This document shows, in pieces, positions 31,995 to 43,952 of a stretch of DNA of 64,000 bases. The stretch is from Eublepharis macularius (lineage: Eukaryota > Chordata > Lepidosauria > Squamata > Eublepharidae): assembly GCF_028583425.1 (NCBI RefSeq), contig NC_072791.1, forward strand, positions 40,803,368-40,867,367. Direction: 5' to 3'. The notes under the pieces were generated by a model. It worked only from the letters and a program-made list of their open reading frames with translations, had not been told where the DNA came from and did not search any database. How positions within the stretch are numbered: position 1 is the first letter of the stretch; every line of letters begins with the position of its first letter. Position numbers and translations under genes: made by a program.

Positions 31995-34900
31995 AAACTG
32001 AAGAGGACTGAAGTTCTTCAGCTCCCTCCCAGTATCCTAAAGCAACTTTCATTGCATGCATTTGTCGTATCCCCATTGGTTAAGCCTGGCCATTAAAAAA
32101 AAAACATTAGCATGTATCTAATGATCTCTGAATCTCATAGAGCAGGATTTTCATGCTTCACCCTCTGCCTGCAGCCCGCTGAGCCCCTGGAAATTTTATT
32201 GCTGGATGTCAGCAGACCTTCAGGAGCAGTGCAAGGTGCTAAGTGAGTGGCTATAATGGGAGGGGGAAATCAGCAGAGATTATTGCCCCCTTTCCCAAAG
32301 ACTCAGATAACCTTAAGTCTTCAGAACTGTGTGGTTGAATTAATTTGTCTCAGTAACCTTCTAAAAAAACAGTGGTTTATAGAACTTTTAACAGTGTGGA
32401 AGAACTTTCTTTATAACATCATGCTATCCAGTCAGGACTGTCTTGTGCTCTGTATATGAAAATCCTATAAACATGAGTCTTCGCGTAAGAGAGCATACTT
32501 CGAGTCTGTTGTATAAACAGGTCTAAGTTTAGCACAGCAAACTCTTGAGAAAAAAAGATGGGAAATAAGCACTTAATCAGCAAGTAATTTTACTACCCTA
32601 TCCAAGATTAGGAAAAGAGAAGGGTGAAGTCAAGGCCAAGTGTATCAGACAGAGAGCAGTTGAAATAGTACCATGCCAATTTATATATGGAAGTCCCATA
32701 ACACCATTAAAATGTGCACAATCTTAGTGTGTTGTTGTGTTACCTTTTAGCTATATCCCCGAGAAAAGTTACTGTTACCCAAACTGTGTCCCTCCCACAT
32801 GGCTTGTTTAAAGCAACCAAAAGGAATGAGACAGGTAAGTTGGGCTGAGTGGACCGAAAGGTACAGTGGGATAAATTCAGAAGGAGATTTGGTTAGGAGG
32901 AAATGAGCTCCTGACCACATGGGGAGGCTAGGGGAAGACTACTAGCAGCAGGCAGACCAGTCTGGAGTGGGAGAGTCATGAGATGGGAAATGGGTAGAGA
33001 GAGGTGAAGACTTAGATCTGGGGATTAAAGACACTCTGATTGTCAGGACAGGAAACGTGTCTGGTGACTCCATGTTCATGGTTCTGGGGGGGGGGGGGGG
33101 AGACCAGCTCTGAAAGATGGGGGCTTGAGATGCCCTACTATTTGTTTAGAGTTGCAAGGATGGGGAAACTCTTCCACTAGTCAAATTCTGTGCGGAGTTA
33201 GGCTCTGAGCTGGGATTGGGCCAAGGCTGTGGGGTCTCATTCCTATTGATGGGTTTCAATTTTCACTTCCATGGTGAAGTGGAAATCTAAATATGGCCAT
33301 GCTAGGTGAGGCAACAGGACAGCAAAGTGATCTAGGTGGGATGAGTTGTGGACCAGCTAGGAACAGTTCAATAGAGGGTGAGCAGTGGCTTGATGGCCTT
33401 CCTTGGGCTTGTGACTGAATTGCTGGAAAAGACATATAGTGGGAAGTAGACTGGAACTTTAAGGTATTACCCTGAAAACTTACATCACTGCTTGAACCTC
33501 TGGAGGACTAAACAAAAGGGACCCTGATTACTGTTCTCCAGGAACATTCAGGCAGTTAGGCTACTCCATTTTGGAACTGTCTGAGAGGAATTCCTGCCTA
33601 GACTGAGAGACCCAGTCTAAATATTATGTTTTATGCCTGCATCTGTAACATCTGTGGCCAGAAGATCTTGGGGTGCAAAGTAACACCAAGTATGTGTATG
33701 GAGGGGACAAAGCCTCTCGTCTCCCTGGGCAGCAGTTAGATCACAGACTGCAATGTGGTGCAGGAATAGCAATAGCCAGTAATAGAGCTCTGTGTCATAT
33801 AGAACATTTGTTTAACATATCTAAGTAGGAGATCATCGCTTTGTTTTTTGTAGGATAGAGGTCGTAATTATGTTGTTTTCAACCCCTTAGATGTTCTGTT
33901 CTGAGATTCTGGGTATTTAGGAAAAATTATTGCAAAAGGATGGCTGGTACTCTTCTCTACATATCAGCTGCAGTGTATTGGAAATATGCTTTATAACATT
34001 TAATATGTTGTCACAGTTATGCAATGTGCAGGGAGCCAAGCAAAATTCCATTCTTGTATTTTATCTTAAGATGTAGAACATTGGCCCATTATCCATCCAC
34101 TTGCAGAGGTTAGAAGCAAAATCTGCTGAAACAAAAGTAAATAATTTCCTATGCTGTATTTTTACAATTTTACCATTCCCTTTCTTATATCTTCAGCTTT
34201 TTGTGTGTGTGTAACAATTTCTTTCACCCTCCAAATTTATTTTTTTAAGATACTGCTATTGAGTCCTGTTATTCTCTTCTTTCTCTTTTAAAAGAGGGAT
34301 TTCTCTTCCATTTCTCTTTGAAGAGAAATCAAGGCACCCTTTTGTAACTTCAGCCCTTGCAGTTCTTCGTAACAAATCACAGGGGTGTGCTCCTGCACGA
34401 GGATAGGATAGGAGGCTAAGAAGGTTCGGGAAGACATTGTCTGCCTCTGAGCATCCACAGAGTAAAATTCTGAATTTTTGCAGAATCTCTCTTCCTGACC
34501 CTCCTTTTTTCAAATTTCCCTTTGATCAAAATAGAATTGGTTTGAAACAGACTCCAGATTTTTAAAAAGAGGAAAAGAAATGGATTGATGGATTTCAGAG
34601 AGAAATTAGGTTACAAGGAACTAAAAGAATTTTGCTTAACACTATTTTTGGGTATAGGATGTCTGGGGTTGGAAATGTAAAGTCATGATATGTAATTGAT
34701 GCCAACCACATGTGCATTGTAATAATTTGGGGGCTAGGAATATATGGCCATATATGTGAAACAATTTTGCACATTGTGTGGGACAAAAGATGAAGTGCCT
34801 GTACTTGTTTTCCCACTTCAAGGGGGTGGGATTTATGTGCAGGGTGATTGTATAAACGAGCCTGAAATTTCACATAAACTGCATAATGAACACAATAAGC

Positions 34901-35070
34901 AGTTTGGTTAATGACTAAAAAGGCAAAATTGCTGTTTCCTGTGCTATGTTGGCAAAGCTCCTCTCAGAAGTTCACTTTGAAGGGAGGTTAAAAAGCTGCA
35001 GAAGAACATAACAAAACATTTCATGCCATAGCTCTGAGGGTATAGCTATATAACCTGCCTCCTGCAGTAA
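31995..35070. other. Long stretch without identifiable gene
   Basis: Unassigned sequence. A G-run of 16 bases sits near 33086-33101. The part at 32950-33060 (GGAGTGGGAGA, AATGGGTAGAGAGA, AAAGACACTCT) resembles 35925-36030 (GGAGTGGGAGATGG, AATGGGTAGAAAGA, AACACTCTTAC), so both may derive from one undescribed dispersed repeat. Confidence 0.35.
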
Positions 35071-35079
35071 TCAAGATTA

Positions 35080-35690
35080 TAGGATTCCCAACACTGCCTC
35101 TGCAAATGCCAGGAGATTTGGTGACAATGCCTGCAGAAAGCAGAGTTTGGGGAGTATGCAGTGTCACTTCTAGGTGATGCTGTAGGCTGCCCCCTAGTCT
35201 CTATGGTCCACTACTTACTAAAGGTGGGCAGGAACCAAAATATGAACTGAAGTTCGTCACGAACCAGACCAGTTTGTGGTTTGCGTACCAGTGGTTTGTG
35301 CGAGCTCATTTCTCACGAACCGTGACGAATTTTAGCACAGTTCATTTCGTTCATATTTTGGTACGTCGCTGCAGACAGCCTGGCACTTATCGATCAGTTC
35401 CCTAGGCGACTGGGGGGTAGTGGACTCTGCAGATCTTCTGCTAACCCAGAAGTGATGTTTTCATGAACTGAACAAACCTGTTTGCGAATTGAGGCAACTT
35501 TGTGAAAGTTCATGGTTTGTGAAAGACACAGTTTTGAATTTTCCCAGTTCGTGTCCATCTCTAGTCTTTACCATAGGAAAATTCCTAGAGTGTCACCTCA
35601 TGGAGGCCATTTTTCCTCCATTCCTCCATTCATTGGGGCTGGGAAATTGGGGCTGGAGGCTGGTAATTCCCTACCCTGGGAGCTTAAATG
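35080..35690. mobile_element. TAGGGTTGCCAA-family hAT remnant hosting a nested MITE
   Basis: The left part (35080-35218) has TAGGATTCCCAACACTGCC and the family block GCCTGCAGAAAGCAGAGTTT. The right part (35564-35690) has GGAAAATTCCTAGAGTGTCA and ends GGCTGGTAATTCCCTA. The MITE at 35219-35563 splits it. I could not confirm a target duplication for the outer element. Confidence 0.5.
35219..35563. mobile_element. MITE rich in GTTCG/CGAAC words, TAGAGATGG-type end
   Basis: The right end, read inward, is TAGAGATGGACACGAAC and the left end is TAAAGGTGGGCAGGAACC, a decayed inverted pair. The interior repeats GTTCGT, CGAACC and ATGAACTG words in both orientations. Flanks CTACTTAC and GTCTTTAC agree at 5 of 8. 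It is a diverged relative of the better-preserved 44322 copy. Confidence 0.6.
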
Positions 35691-35699
35691 AGAGACCTA

Positions 35700-36650
35700 C
35701 ATGACTGCCATGTTTCCAGATAACAGCCTAACAGATGTCATGATTAGCATGTTGCCATGGGAAGGGCTGGACTCACACCCTGCTGAGACCTGGGGTGATT
35801 TTGGGCTATTCATTTTCTATTAGCTTAATGTACCCCACAAAGTGATTGTAAGGACTGAAAAAACCTGGGACCACCCATTCAATGCGCGATCATCTTCTGA
35901 GCTCATGCCCATCTCTACTGGCCAGGAGTGGGAGATGGAGAAGCAAAGGAACAGGTAATGGGTAGAAAGACATGAAAGGTTAAATTCTGGATGGAGAGTA
36001 AAACTGGGAAAAGAAAAACACTCTTACTTGTTTTGAAGAGGAAAGGCTGAGTGATTTCATACTTGTGGTGCTGGAAGACAGAGGGGAATCAACTACAGTG
36101 ATGGAGAGCTTGATATGTTCTTCTTATGCACTTGGATTACCTGGGCTCCAAATGGGGGAGCTCTGTCATGGTCCAAATTCAGAGCAGGACTTGTTTCCAT
36201 GATCATATTGGACCATGATCGTATTGGATCGTATTGGATCTATGATCGTATTGGATCGTATTGGACTTGAATTTTTGGTAAGCAGAGGATGATGTGTAGC
36301 CAGAGAAAGTGGTAGTCCACATATGGTCATAAGGGAGAGGAGAATGGTGGGCACTATCTGACAGCCGTATGATCTGAGTGGCAAACCAGGCCTGTCTGAC
36401 AAAGGCCAGGAGGTGGCTTCATGATCCTTCCTGGGTTTATGATGACTAATCAAGGATGATTGCATTGTAGGGGGAATCCTGAGAGCTTTGGTTATTTGTC
36501 CTGGAAAACAGGGTCATTGATTATGGCCATAGGTGTGAGGTGTTTCAGAAAGTCAAACATAGGAGCTTTGATTAACTCCTAGAGTATTCATTTTGAGAGT
36601 ATGCAGAGGGACTAAAGGGACTTAAGGGACTGCCGTAATCAAGAGACCCA
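35700..36650. other. Mostly unassigned; short ATCGTATTGG tandem repeat at 36196-36266
   Basis: Around 36196-36266 the word GATCGTATTGG recurs five times (GATCATATTGG, then GATCGTATTGG copies), a small minisatellite. The rest is unassigned apart from the faint similarity to 32950-33060. Confidence 0.5.
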
Positions 36651-36653
36651 GCC

Positions 36654-36849
36654 GTTTCCGCATGTCCTTAACATAGCGCAAGACTCTGGAATGCTGGCAG
36701 CTTCATCATGCAATTTCTGATGCCACCCCGTCATGATGCCGTTTTTGTGGCGCCCTTGTAACTGCGTGCATTTGGGTGACATCAGAAATTGTGCTACGAA
36801 GCCACCAGCATTCAGTGAGTTTTGCACTATGTTAAGGACATGTGGAAAC
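36654..36849. mobile_element. Self-complementary MITE, second copy of the GTTTCC(A/G)CATGTCC family
   Basis: The left end GTTTCCGCATGTCCTTAACA and the right end TGTTAAGGACATGTGGAAAC are complementary (one G-T mismatch). Complementarity continues through TAGCGCAA/TTTGCACTA-type and CAATTTCTGATG/CATCAGAAATTG stretches. Flanks share AGCC on both sides, but the duplication length is not settled. Confidence 0.75.
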
Positions 36850-38785
36850 AGCCCAGTTTGTATTTTCCCAAAACTTCAGTCATCTGAAGACCAGCATTTC
36901 TTATGGTACCCCTGATGGGAGTCTTCAGTGTGTGTGAGAACTCAAGGGCCCCTGGGGGAACAAGAGGACACTTGCCACCTTTTGCGCATTGTGAGAAGAG
37001 GAGCAGATCAAAGCCTTTCCAACTTTGGAAGGAAATGCATGTTGGAGGTGTGTTGTCTGTTGATTTTTAAAAAAAATTAAGGCTCACGTTATGAGCTGTG
37101 TTCTTAGCTGGTTTGTTAAAAAAGGCAACTCCCAAGATAGGCTTAACTGCTTGCAGGAGCCAAGGGATGAGGATGAGGGATGAAGCAAGGAGTGTAAGTT
37201 GTACTGCGGGGATAGCTCACTATTAATTCAGCTGTGCCTGAGCACAATACCAGAGAAGGCGGCGGAAAAATACTTCAAAAGCCCACTGATTGGTCACAGC
37301 TGTCAGGAAATATCAGCCTTACTTGCTCCCAATCTTCTTAGCTATTTCAGGAAAGAAAAAACATCTGAAGAATTTAATGTTAATTATATAAAATAACACA
37401 CTAGGGAAGCAGAGCCTGCCAGGGCCTACCCCGTATCTCATGTCTCACATAATTTGCTCACTGCCCTGGCAGGCAGGTCCCATGGCATACTCGTCATGTG
37501 AGTGGCGGCCCTTCAAGGCTTTGAGCTAATTTGTCTTTAGAGCGATAATTCACTGTTCCTGTGGCTTTAAACCTGATTAATGAATCAGAAGTTGGCATGG
37601 TTAGCAGCACTTCACGTATCTGCTGGAAATTAATTAGTAGACTTGCTTTCATGAATCCTTGTGCTGTCCTCTCCGCGCCATGGGTGGTGTGGTGGGATGG
37701 TTAAACAAAGAACTCCTGGATAGCATTTTGAGATCTAATGACCTTTCAGAGCCAGGTGCACAGTGTGTGTGTAAAAAAAAAAAGGTTTTTGGAGAGAGGA
37801 TGGAAGGAAAGAACTGAAGAATTCTCCCACTGACACCTCATGACAGTATCAAGGCATAGTCAATGATAACTCCGGACAGCCAAATTGTCTGTGTGCTTCA
37901 ATCCAACTATAGGGGTTGTTCTTGCATGAGCCTCCTTTTATTATGATCGCAAGTGGCAGGAATGGAATGACCCTAACTTCTCCATATGACGGCAAACACC
38001 TTCTTTGGGCATTTGAGTTTGTTCAGAAAAGTAATGACATTGGGGTAAGGAAAACCAGGGCAGAATGTTGCAGGTACACACTTTTCTGCCTTGTAGGTTC
38101 AGCTCCAAGATCTTGAAATGCTGACAGCATCACTGGGACTCAGCTGGCTTCCAGCCATGGTCCAGTATGGAAGAAGGTGACAGTCATTGCTTCTTAGACC
38201 TGTACTCTTGGCATAGTCCATACTGGCCAAGCTTGCTCCCAGCTAGTGCAGGGGGAGAGGAGGCAACTGGTGTCATTGGCTAGGCCCAGTCTGATCCGGA
38301 TCCAAGCCAGGCCCTTGCTCTATTATCTTTAGGCTTGCCCTGAACCACTTGGGAAATCCCTGCAGACTATAGTTTAAGATCTGTTGCCTTAGAGGAAAAA
38401 ATATTGATGTCATAGAGGATAGTTTGCATGTAAGACCCAGCTGCTTATTCCTCCCCCCACCCAACAATCTCTCCTCTGTAAAACTTCACATGGATAATTC
38501 TCAGCATTTACCTGAATCACAGCCCCTGGTGACGCACAGCCATTAGTGTTCCCATAGCAGCTGGAACAAGTGCTACTCCAGTTGTGAGGAATCAGCGGTT
38601 GCTGTGGTCATCTTCCTTCTGCAGTTGTCTCTGGATTCATATGGAAGGTTATTTCCAGTTTATACATGGTCTTCTGTGAAAATGTCTCCTTGCTCATTTC
38701 TAGAGAAGTATAGTGAACAGCTGCTCAGGTCCCTTAACAGAGCTGTTTGCAGGGCAGGATCAAAACAGACACCACTGTGCAACAA
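36850..38785. other. No identifiable feature
   Basis: Unique-looking sequence. The A-run near 37773 is low complexity. No gene recognised. Confidence 0.35.
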
Positions 38786-38790
38786 GAGCC

Positions 38791-39070
38791 ACTCCCTTAT
38801 CTGCCTTATATTATATGTCTTATGCGAAGTCAGACAATTGGTCCAGCTAGATCACCATTGTCTGCTCTTACTGCTACCACTCCCTTATCTGCCTTATATT
38901 ACATGTTTTATGCGAAGTCAGACAATTGGTCCCGCTAGATCACCATTGTCTGCTCTTACTGTTAAGAGTTCTTCAGAATCTCAGACAGTGGTTTTCTACC
39001 TGATACTTGAGGTACCAAGAAAGGAACCTAGGATTTTATGCATGCATAGAGCTGTGGAAACTCCTTGGAA
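38791..39070 (-). mobile_element. tRNA-derived SINE with internal 88-bp tandem duplication
   Basis: The block from ACTCCCTTATCTGCC to TGTCTGCTCTTACTG is present twice in tandem (38791-38878 and 38879-38966), differing at a few positions. Its GAAGTCAGACAATTGGTC core is the same as the body of the SINE at 11140. The tRNA-like head (GAACCTAGGATTTTATGCA, near 39025-39045) is decayed. Confidence 0.65.
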
Positions 39071-39074
39071 GTAT

Positions 39075-39245
39075 AGTTGTCGGGCTGAGTCTGGAAACTG
39101 GCAGGAGGGTTGGGGGCAGGGACATGGAGGGTTTTATCACAGACATGATGATGTCACTTCCAAGGAAAACCCAGAAGTGACAGCTATTCCTAGAGCTAGC
39201 TGACATCACATCTGGGTTTTTCTTGGAACTGACATCACCACTACT
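39075..39245. mobile_element. Remnant of a TAGGGTTGCCA-family hAT-type element
   Basis: The blocks GGGACATGGAGGGTTTTATC, GATGATGTCACTTCCAAGGA and its inverted partner TCTGGGTTTTTCTTGGAACT occur in the order seen in related copies such as 46055-46325. The ends are eroded. Confidence 0.45.
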
Positions 39246-39361
39246 GTGACACTGATGTTTAAAAAAAAGTTTGTTCCAATGCTATTGCATAGAGCAATCT
39301 CCAGCTACAGGAGCTCAGGGATGGCAGACTTCCTTAGAAGTAGATCAAAATGATTAGCCAT

Positions 39362-39560
39362 CTTAGTCTGTCTGTAGTGGTGGAAAAGAGCAAAAGTCCA
39401 GTAGCATCTATAAGAGTAACAAAACTTGTGGTAGGGCTTTCATGAATCACCACTCTCAGTATCTGTTATCTGAAGAAGTGAGTGGTAAATCACAAAAGCT
39501 CATACCCTACCATGAATTTTGTTAGTCTTACAGGTGCTTCTGGACTCTTGTTCTTTTCCA
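39362..39560. mobile_element. Penelope-like inverted-arm relic with degenerate hammerhead
   Basis: The left arm (AAAGAGCAAAAGTCCAGTAG, then AACAAAACTTGTGGTAGGG) and the right arm (CCCTACCATGAATTTTGTTA, then CTTCTGGACTCTTG) are inverted copies about 85 bases long. Between them on the plus strand lie CTGAAGA (39470-39476), a GTGA/TCAC stem II, AAAA in place of GAAA (39494-39497), and AGCTC with a self-complementary AGCT like the ACGT of the 30609 ribozyme. I infer an old Penelope-type insertion with an inactive ribozyme. Confidence 0.55.
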
Positions 39561-39564
39561 GCCC

Positions 39565-40465
39565 TAGTTGGAACTGTAGTTGCCAGAATGGAAGACTTTG
39601 ATTCAGCCTAGTCTGAAACACAAAACTCATTGGGTGACGTTGTGCTAATCATTATCGTTCAGCCTGACCCACCTTGCACAGCTGTCATGAGGATAAAATG
39701 GGACAAAGGCATACATGCCTACCCTGACTTCCTTTTTATGCTCAAAAACCTTGCAAGATGGAACAAGCTGAGATACCATGACTGTGCCAAAATCACCCAG
39801 GGAATTTCATGACATTTAAAAACAAGGACTCCCCAGTCCCAGTCTAACTCTCTAAACATAACACTATGTTGTCCTCTTAACTAATTTGCATTGCTTCCAC
39901 AATTCCTTGGGTCCCCAGTGTTCTGTATTTCTTAGGCAAACTACCCTAAAGCAGTGTTGAGCAACTTGTGAATAATAGTGTTCTTCCAAAGTGCCCTCCA
40001 GTGATGCTCTGTGTGTATTTTATGTGCCTCATTTCCCTTCTGCCTGTGTTGGCACCTTCACCATTACCCTACTTGAGTCCTTGCATGCGAATCCTAGTTG
40101 AGTCGAATTACACACAGAATAAAGTTTGAGGATATAGACCAGTTTGTTGTGTGGAAGTGAGACAGAGCCTTATACTTGACTGTGTGCCTTCCGCTCAGTT
40201 AAGTGGTAGTTAAATAAGAAGCTCTGTAGTTCTGTTCTTTTTAATGACCTAGATGAAGAATTTATACTGTAGGCCAAAGTAACTCAGATTCTGCTCATGC
40301 CAGCAAATAGCCACATATTTATTTTGCATACTAATTCCATACCAAAATGTCTGGTTTTCAAATATCTCAGATTTTTGGACAAGTCTGGGATGAGTGGAAG
40401 GAGAGATCAAGACTGGGGTTAGGTGATTCAACAAATTTTAGACGTGGGAAAGGATTGTGTTGTCA
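39565..40465. other. No identifiable feature
   Basis: Contains a possible old SINE scrap near 39655-39790 (CCACCTTGCACAGCTGTCAT then GAGGATAAAATGGG). Otherwise unassigned. Confidence 0.3.
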
Positions 40466-40469
40466 GACA

Positions 40470-40800
40470 TTCATAGAATCATAGAGTTAAAGGGGCTTTA
40501 CAGACTATCTAGTCTAACCCAGTGCAGGAACAGCCTAAAGCATCCCTGACAAGTATTTGTCCAGCTCTCCTTGAAGACTGCCAGTGAGGGGGAACCCACC
40601 ACATCTCTATGTAGCTGATTCCACTGTTGAATTACTATTAATGTGAAGAAGTTCTTCCTAACGTCCAGCCGGTACCTTCCCTCCTGTAGTGCAAACCTAT
40701 TATTTTGATTCCTATTCTCTGTTGCCACCAGGAACAACTGCCTTCCCTCCTCTAAGTGACAGTCTTTTAAATACTTAAACAGTATGCCTCATGTTTGAAG
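40470..40800 (-). mobile_element. CR1 LINE 3' end with C-terminal ORF2 fragment
   Basis: On the minus strand the frame 40737-40498 reads YRLDVRKNFFTLIVIQQWNQ, then LHRDVVGSPSLAVFKESW, the last conserved block of CR1 ORF2. The 3' UTR ends in repeated ATTCTATGA words at 40468-40490. It is 5'-truncated near 40800. Confidence 0.9.
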
Positions 40801-42260
40801 CCCGCCAGGGACCTGATGCCTGTTAACAGGCTTTCAGAACATTTCTTGTCCAATCATAAGAGACTAGAAAGTTTAGAAATATCAGTGTGGAATTTTAGGA
40901 TGTCCAGTCCCTCATAATAGAGGGTTGGTTGCTCACTATGGAAGGGGGGGGCATCAATGTTCAAGCTGCTGCTAAGATAGCTATCATGTTTTTTTAAAAA
41001 GATAAGAATATGCTATTGTGCAACCAGTGAATTAGGTTTCATCAAAAGGGTTGTTCTTTTTTCACAGGTTGGCAGAACTAATTTACTGATGATAGCAAAA
41101 ACTACAAATAAATGCAGATGCTGAAAACACAAATAGAAAGACAGCCAGATCTCTGACGTTTGCATACTTTCCCCTTTTCTCTTTATCCCATGCATGCCAA
41201 ATCAATGGAACAGGAAACCTTTGTGTTATTGAGACACCCCACCCACCATCTTTTTCCTGCAGCTGTTACTCCACAAAAGGTCATGAAGCCCTCTGTTTTG
41301 AACATGACATACATCGTTCCACTGACAAATGAAAGAGGAGACAGAGCAGGAGAGATAATGATCAAGAAATAGTTCCTAATGTAGGCAAATATTAGTTTAT
41401 GGGATACTCAATGCAATAAAAGAACCGGCATTCTTCTAATACTTACCACTCATACTATCCTTGTCTTTGCTCAGAGGCTTGAATGACTTCCTCTTTAACA
41501 GGGCATGAAGCTCTTCACAACTAGGTCATTTAGACAAGCCCAGCACACACACAGGACCAGGTCAGGATTTGCTCAGCAAGTCAGTATGAACAAACTGGCA
41601 AGCAAGATCTTTTCATGCTACAGGCAAACTCTGCAATGTGGTTGAAGCACACTGAAAAGCAGGATGGAGGAGGGGACTGGACTGAAGCCATTAATTAACA
41701 AAATAGATAACAAGGCTACTAGCCTGTCTCCACCAGAAGCTCTGTTTTCAATGTTTAAAAAAAACCCACCAAGCATTGGATCCTCCATTTTGTATGTATG
41801 ATTTCCTTCCACCTTCCATGATGGAAGGGCAACCTTTGAACTATCTTATTAAAAACTGCTAAGGTTCCTGTCCTGCAGCAGCGAGTCCCACACATCAAAT
41901 GTGGTTCTCTTTTATTATGTACAATATATTCTTATTTCTGTTTTTATATTAGATATTTATATTGTTGCTTTCTGTTGGTTTAGAAAATCAACAAAACAAT
42001 GTTAAAACTGTGTGTAACATGACGGAAAAACCCTTTTGCTGGTTTGTTACCTGTTTGCTGTTTAAGAAATGTGGAGGGTTAGTAAATCATAAGAGGGGGA
42101 AATGTAGGATGAAATTTCAGTCTTTCATTTCTTAAGATTTGGTGAAATGTAAATTGAGTACGCTATCTGAAGAATACTTTGCTGGAAACAAACCCACCGA
42201 AAAGATCTGAGTAGATTTCTGAGTAAGACTTGCTTCCGATTACTCTTACAGCCTATAAAT
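40800..42260. other. No identifiable feature
   Basis: AT-rich unassigned sequence. Confidence 0.35.
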
Positions 42261-42264
42261 GGTT

Positions 42265-42395
42265 TCAGGTAGGTAGCCGTGTTGGTCTGCAGTCAAACAG
42301 CAGGATTTGACTCCAGTGGCACCTTAGAGACAAACAAGATTTTCAGGGCATAAGCTGTTGAGAGTCAAAGCTTTGAAGAAAGGAGCTGGACTCAA
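42265..42395. mobile_element. Penelope-like arm relic
   Basis: GGTAGCCGTGTTGGTCTGCA, then GCAGGATTTGACTCCAGTGG, GACAAACAAGATTTTCAGGG, and after TTTGAAGAAAGGAGC the inverted piece TGGACTCAAATCC. The TTGAAGA, stem and GAGTCAAAGC order resembles the ribozyme-bearing arm junction of 39362, but most of the right arm is deleted. Confidence 0.45.
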
Positions 42396-42583
42396 ATCCT
42401 AATAACTTAGAAATGTTTATAGAACTTTACCTAGACACCTCTTCCTTGGTAATGTCCAATAATAATCTTTTGAATTAGGGCTGGCCCAAGATTTTTTGGG
42501 CACCCTAGGTGATCTATATCTTTGGTGCCCCCATTCAATAGAGGCCAGAGCAAGAAATCTAGAATGAGCATGTTACTTACTGG

Positions 42584-42861
42584 CAGGGCTTTTTTTCTGG
42601 GAAAAGAGATGGTGGAACTCAGTGGTGGAACTCAAGACCGCACAATGACGTCACTTTGGGTCAACTGGAACAATAGGGGAGTTTTTTAAAGTTTAAATTG
42701 CCCTCGGCAAAAATGGTCACATGGCTGGTGGACCTGTCCCCTGCTCTCCAGACAGAGGGGAGTTTGTCTGGAGATCAGGGGGTAGGGCCACCAGCCATGT
42801 GACCATTTTTAAGAGGTGCTGGAACTCCATTCTACCGCGCTCTCACTGAAAAAAAGCCCTG
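42584..42861. mobile_element. Non-autonomous hAT-type element (278 bp), CAGGGCTTTTTTTC termini
   Basis: The left end CAGGGCTTTTTTTCTGGG and the right end GAAAAAAAGCCCTG are inverted. Flanks CTTACTGG (42576-42583) and CTTACTGA (42862-42869) match at 7 of 8. The interior has an inverted pair GGTCACATGGCTGGTGG / CCACCAGCCATGTGACC around 42715-42810 and a perfect TGACGTCA at 42646-42653. Confidence 0.9.
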
Positions 42862-42869
42862 CTTACTGA

Positions 42870-43685
42870 ACATTTAAAATGAACAACATAAAAATAAACA
42901 TAGATTAGATCTTCTGAAGTCCCATGTTCCACCATGGCAGCTAAAGAAGACCAGAGTCAACAGATATGGAAATTCTAGAAGCCAGTTAATAACATAATAA
43001 CAATAATAACAATGTGCTTGTATTATTACCACTTTGTGGACCCTGTTTGGGTGGGAAAGTGGCATATAAAGGTTTTAAATAAATAAATATAAATATATTT
43101 TAAATCTGTTTTGAAAGTTGCAAAACAAATCAATAAACTTGTGATACAAAAAAGAATGAAGTATGTTTTTTAAAAAGTGACCAAAAGGAGAAAATAACCC
43201 TCAAGAATATATTTAGCATTTGTACTAAAGCTACTTCTAATATTCATCTCAGGTTTTGGTCTGTTCCAAAAACAAAATGAAAGATCTCCACTGCTGCAGA
43301 ACCAATTCTCCAGTGGAAACTCTACATTCCCATCACTTGTTCAAAAAATACCAGTTTGCTCATTAGCATGGCATTCTTTCTTTGGCTGTTCTTCCATTTT
43401 AGATAACTGCATCTGTTTGCAGCATTTTGCTAATCACATTCTTGCAACAATTAATACATTTCCTACTAACGTTAGTTCTTCCTTTGCTCAGATCTTCAGA
43501 CATCCCAACATAGTAACAAGTAATGGAATTGCATATCCCCTCCCCCTTTTTTGCATTTTTACTTTGAGTTGAGCTTAGATCCAGTGGATTCTCTCAGCTA
43601 TAATGAATCTTCCGTAATAGGAACACTGCCATTGGCGTTCTCTTCCTAACAAAAGGACTCTTCTTCCAAAAAAAGCTTTCCCACA
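42870..43685. other. Mostly unassigned; LINE-like tail near 43020-43095
   Basis: GGGTGGGAAAGTGGCATATAAAGG followed by AAATAAATAAATA looks like the end of a LINE or SINE, but too little remains to classify it. Confidence 0.35.
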
Positions 43686-43687
43686 TA

Positions 43688-43908
43688 TCTACCACATTTT
43701 TATCCCAACCTTCCTCGAGGGAGGCAGTGTATATGATGCTTCTCTCTCTCTTTTATCCTTAGAACATACCTGTGAGATAAATTAGGATGAAAGAAAATAA
43801 CTGTCCCAAACCCATTAAGCATCATGGTAGACTGGGGATTTGAATCCAAATTTTCCCAGGCCTAGTCTGAAACTCTAATTACTAAATCATACTGGCTATT
43901 AGTTGAAA
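43688..43908 (-). mobile_element. tRNA-derived SINE, minus strand
   Basis: Reversed family blocks: TATCCCAACCTTCCTCGAGG, TTTTATCCTTAGAACATACC, GACTGGGGATTTGAATCC (B-box complement) and the head remnant near 43895. Confidence 0.7.
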
Positions 43909-43952
43909 GGCATTTGAAATAGTTACATTCCCTGCACAGGATTTTTAAAAAA

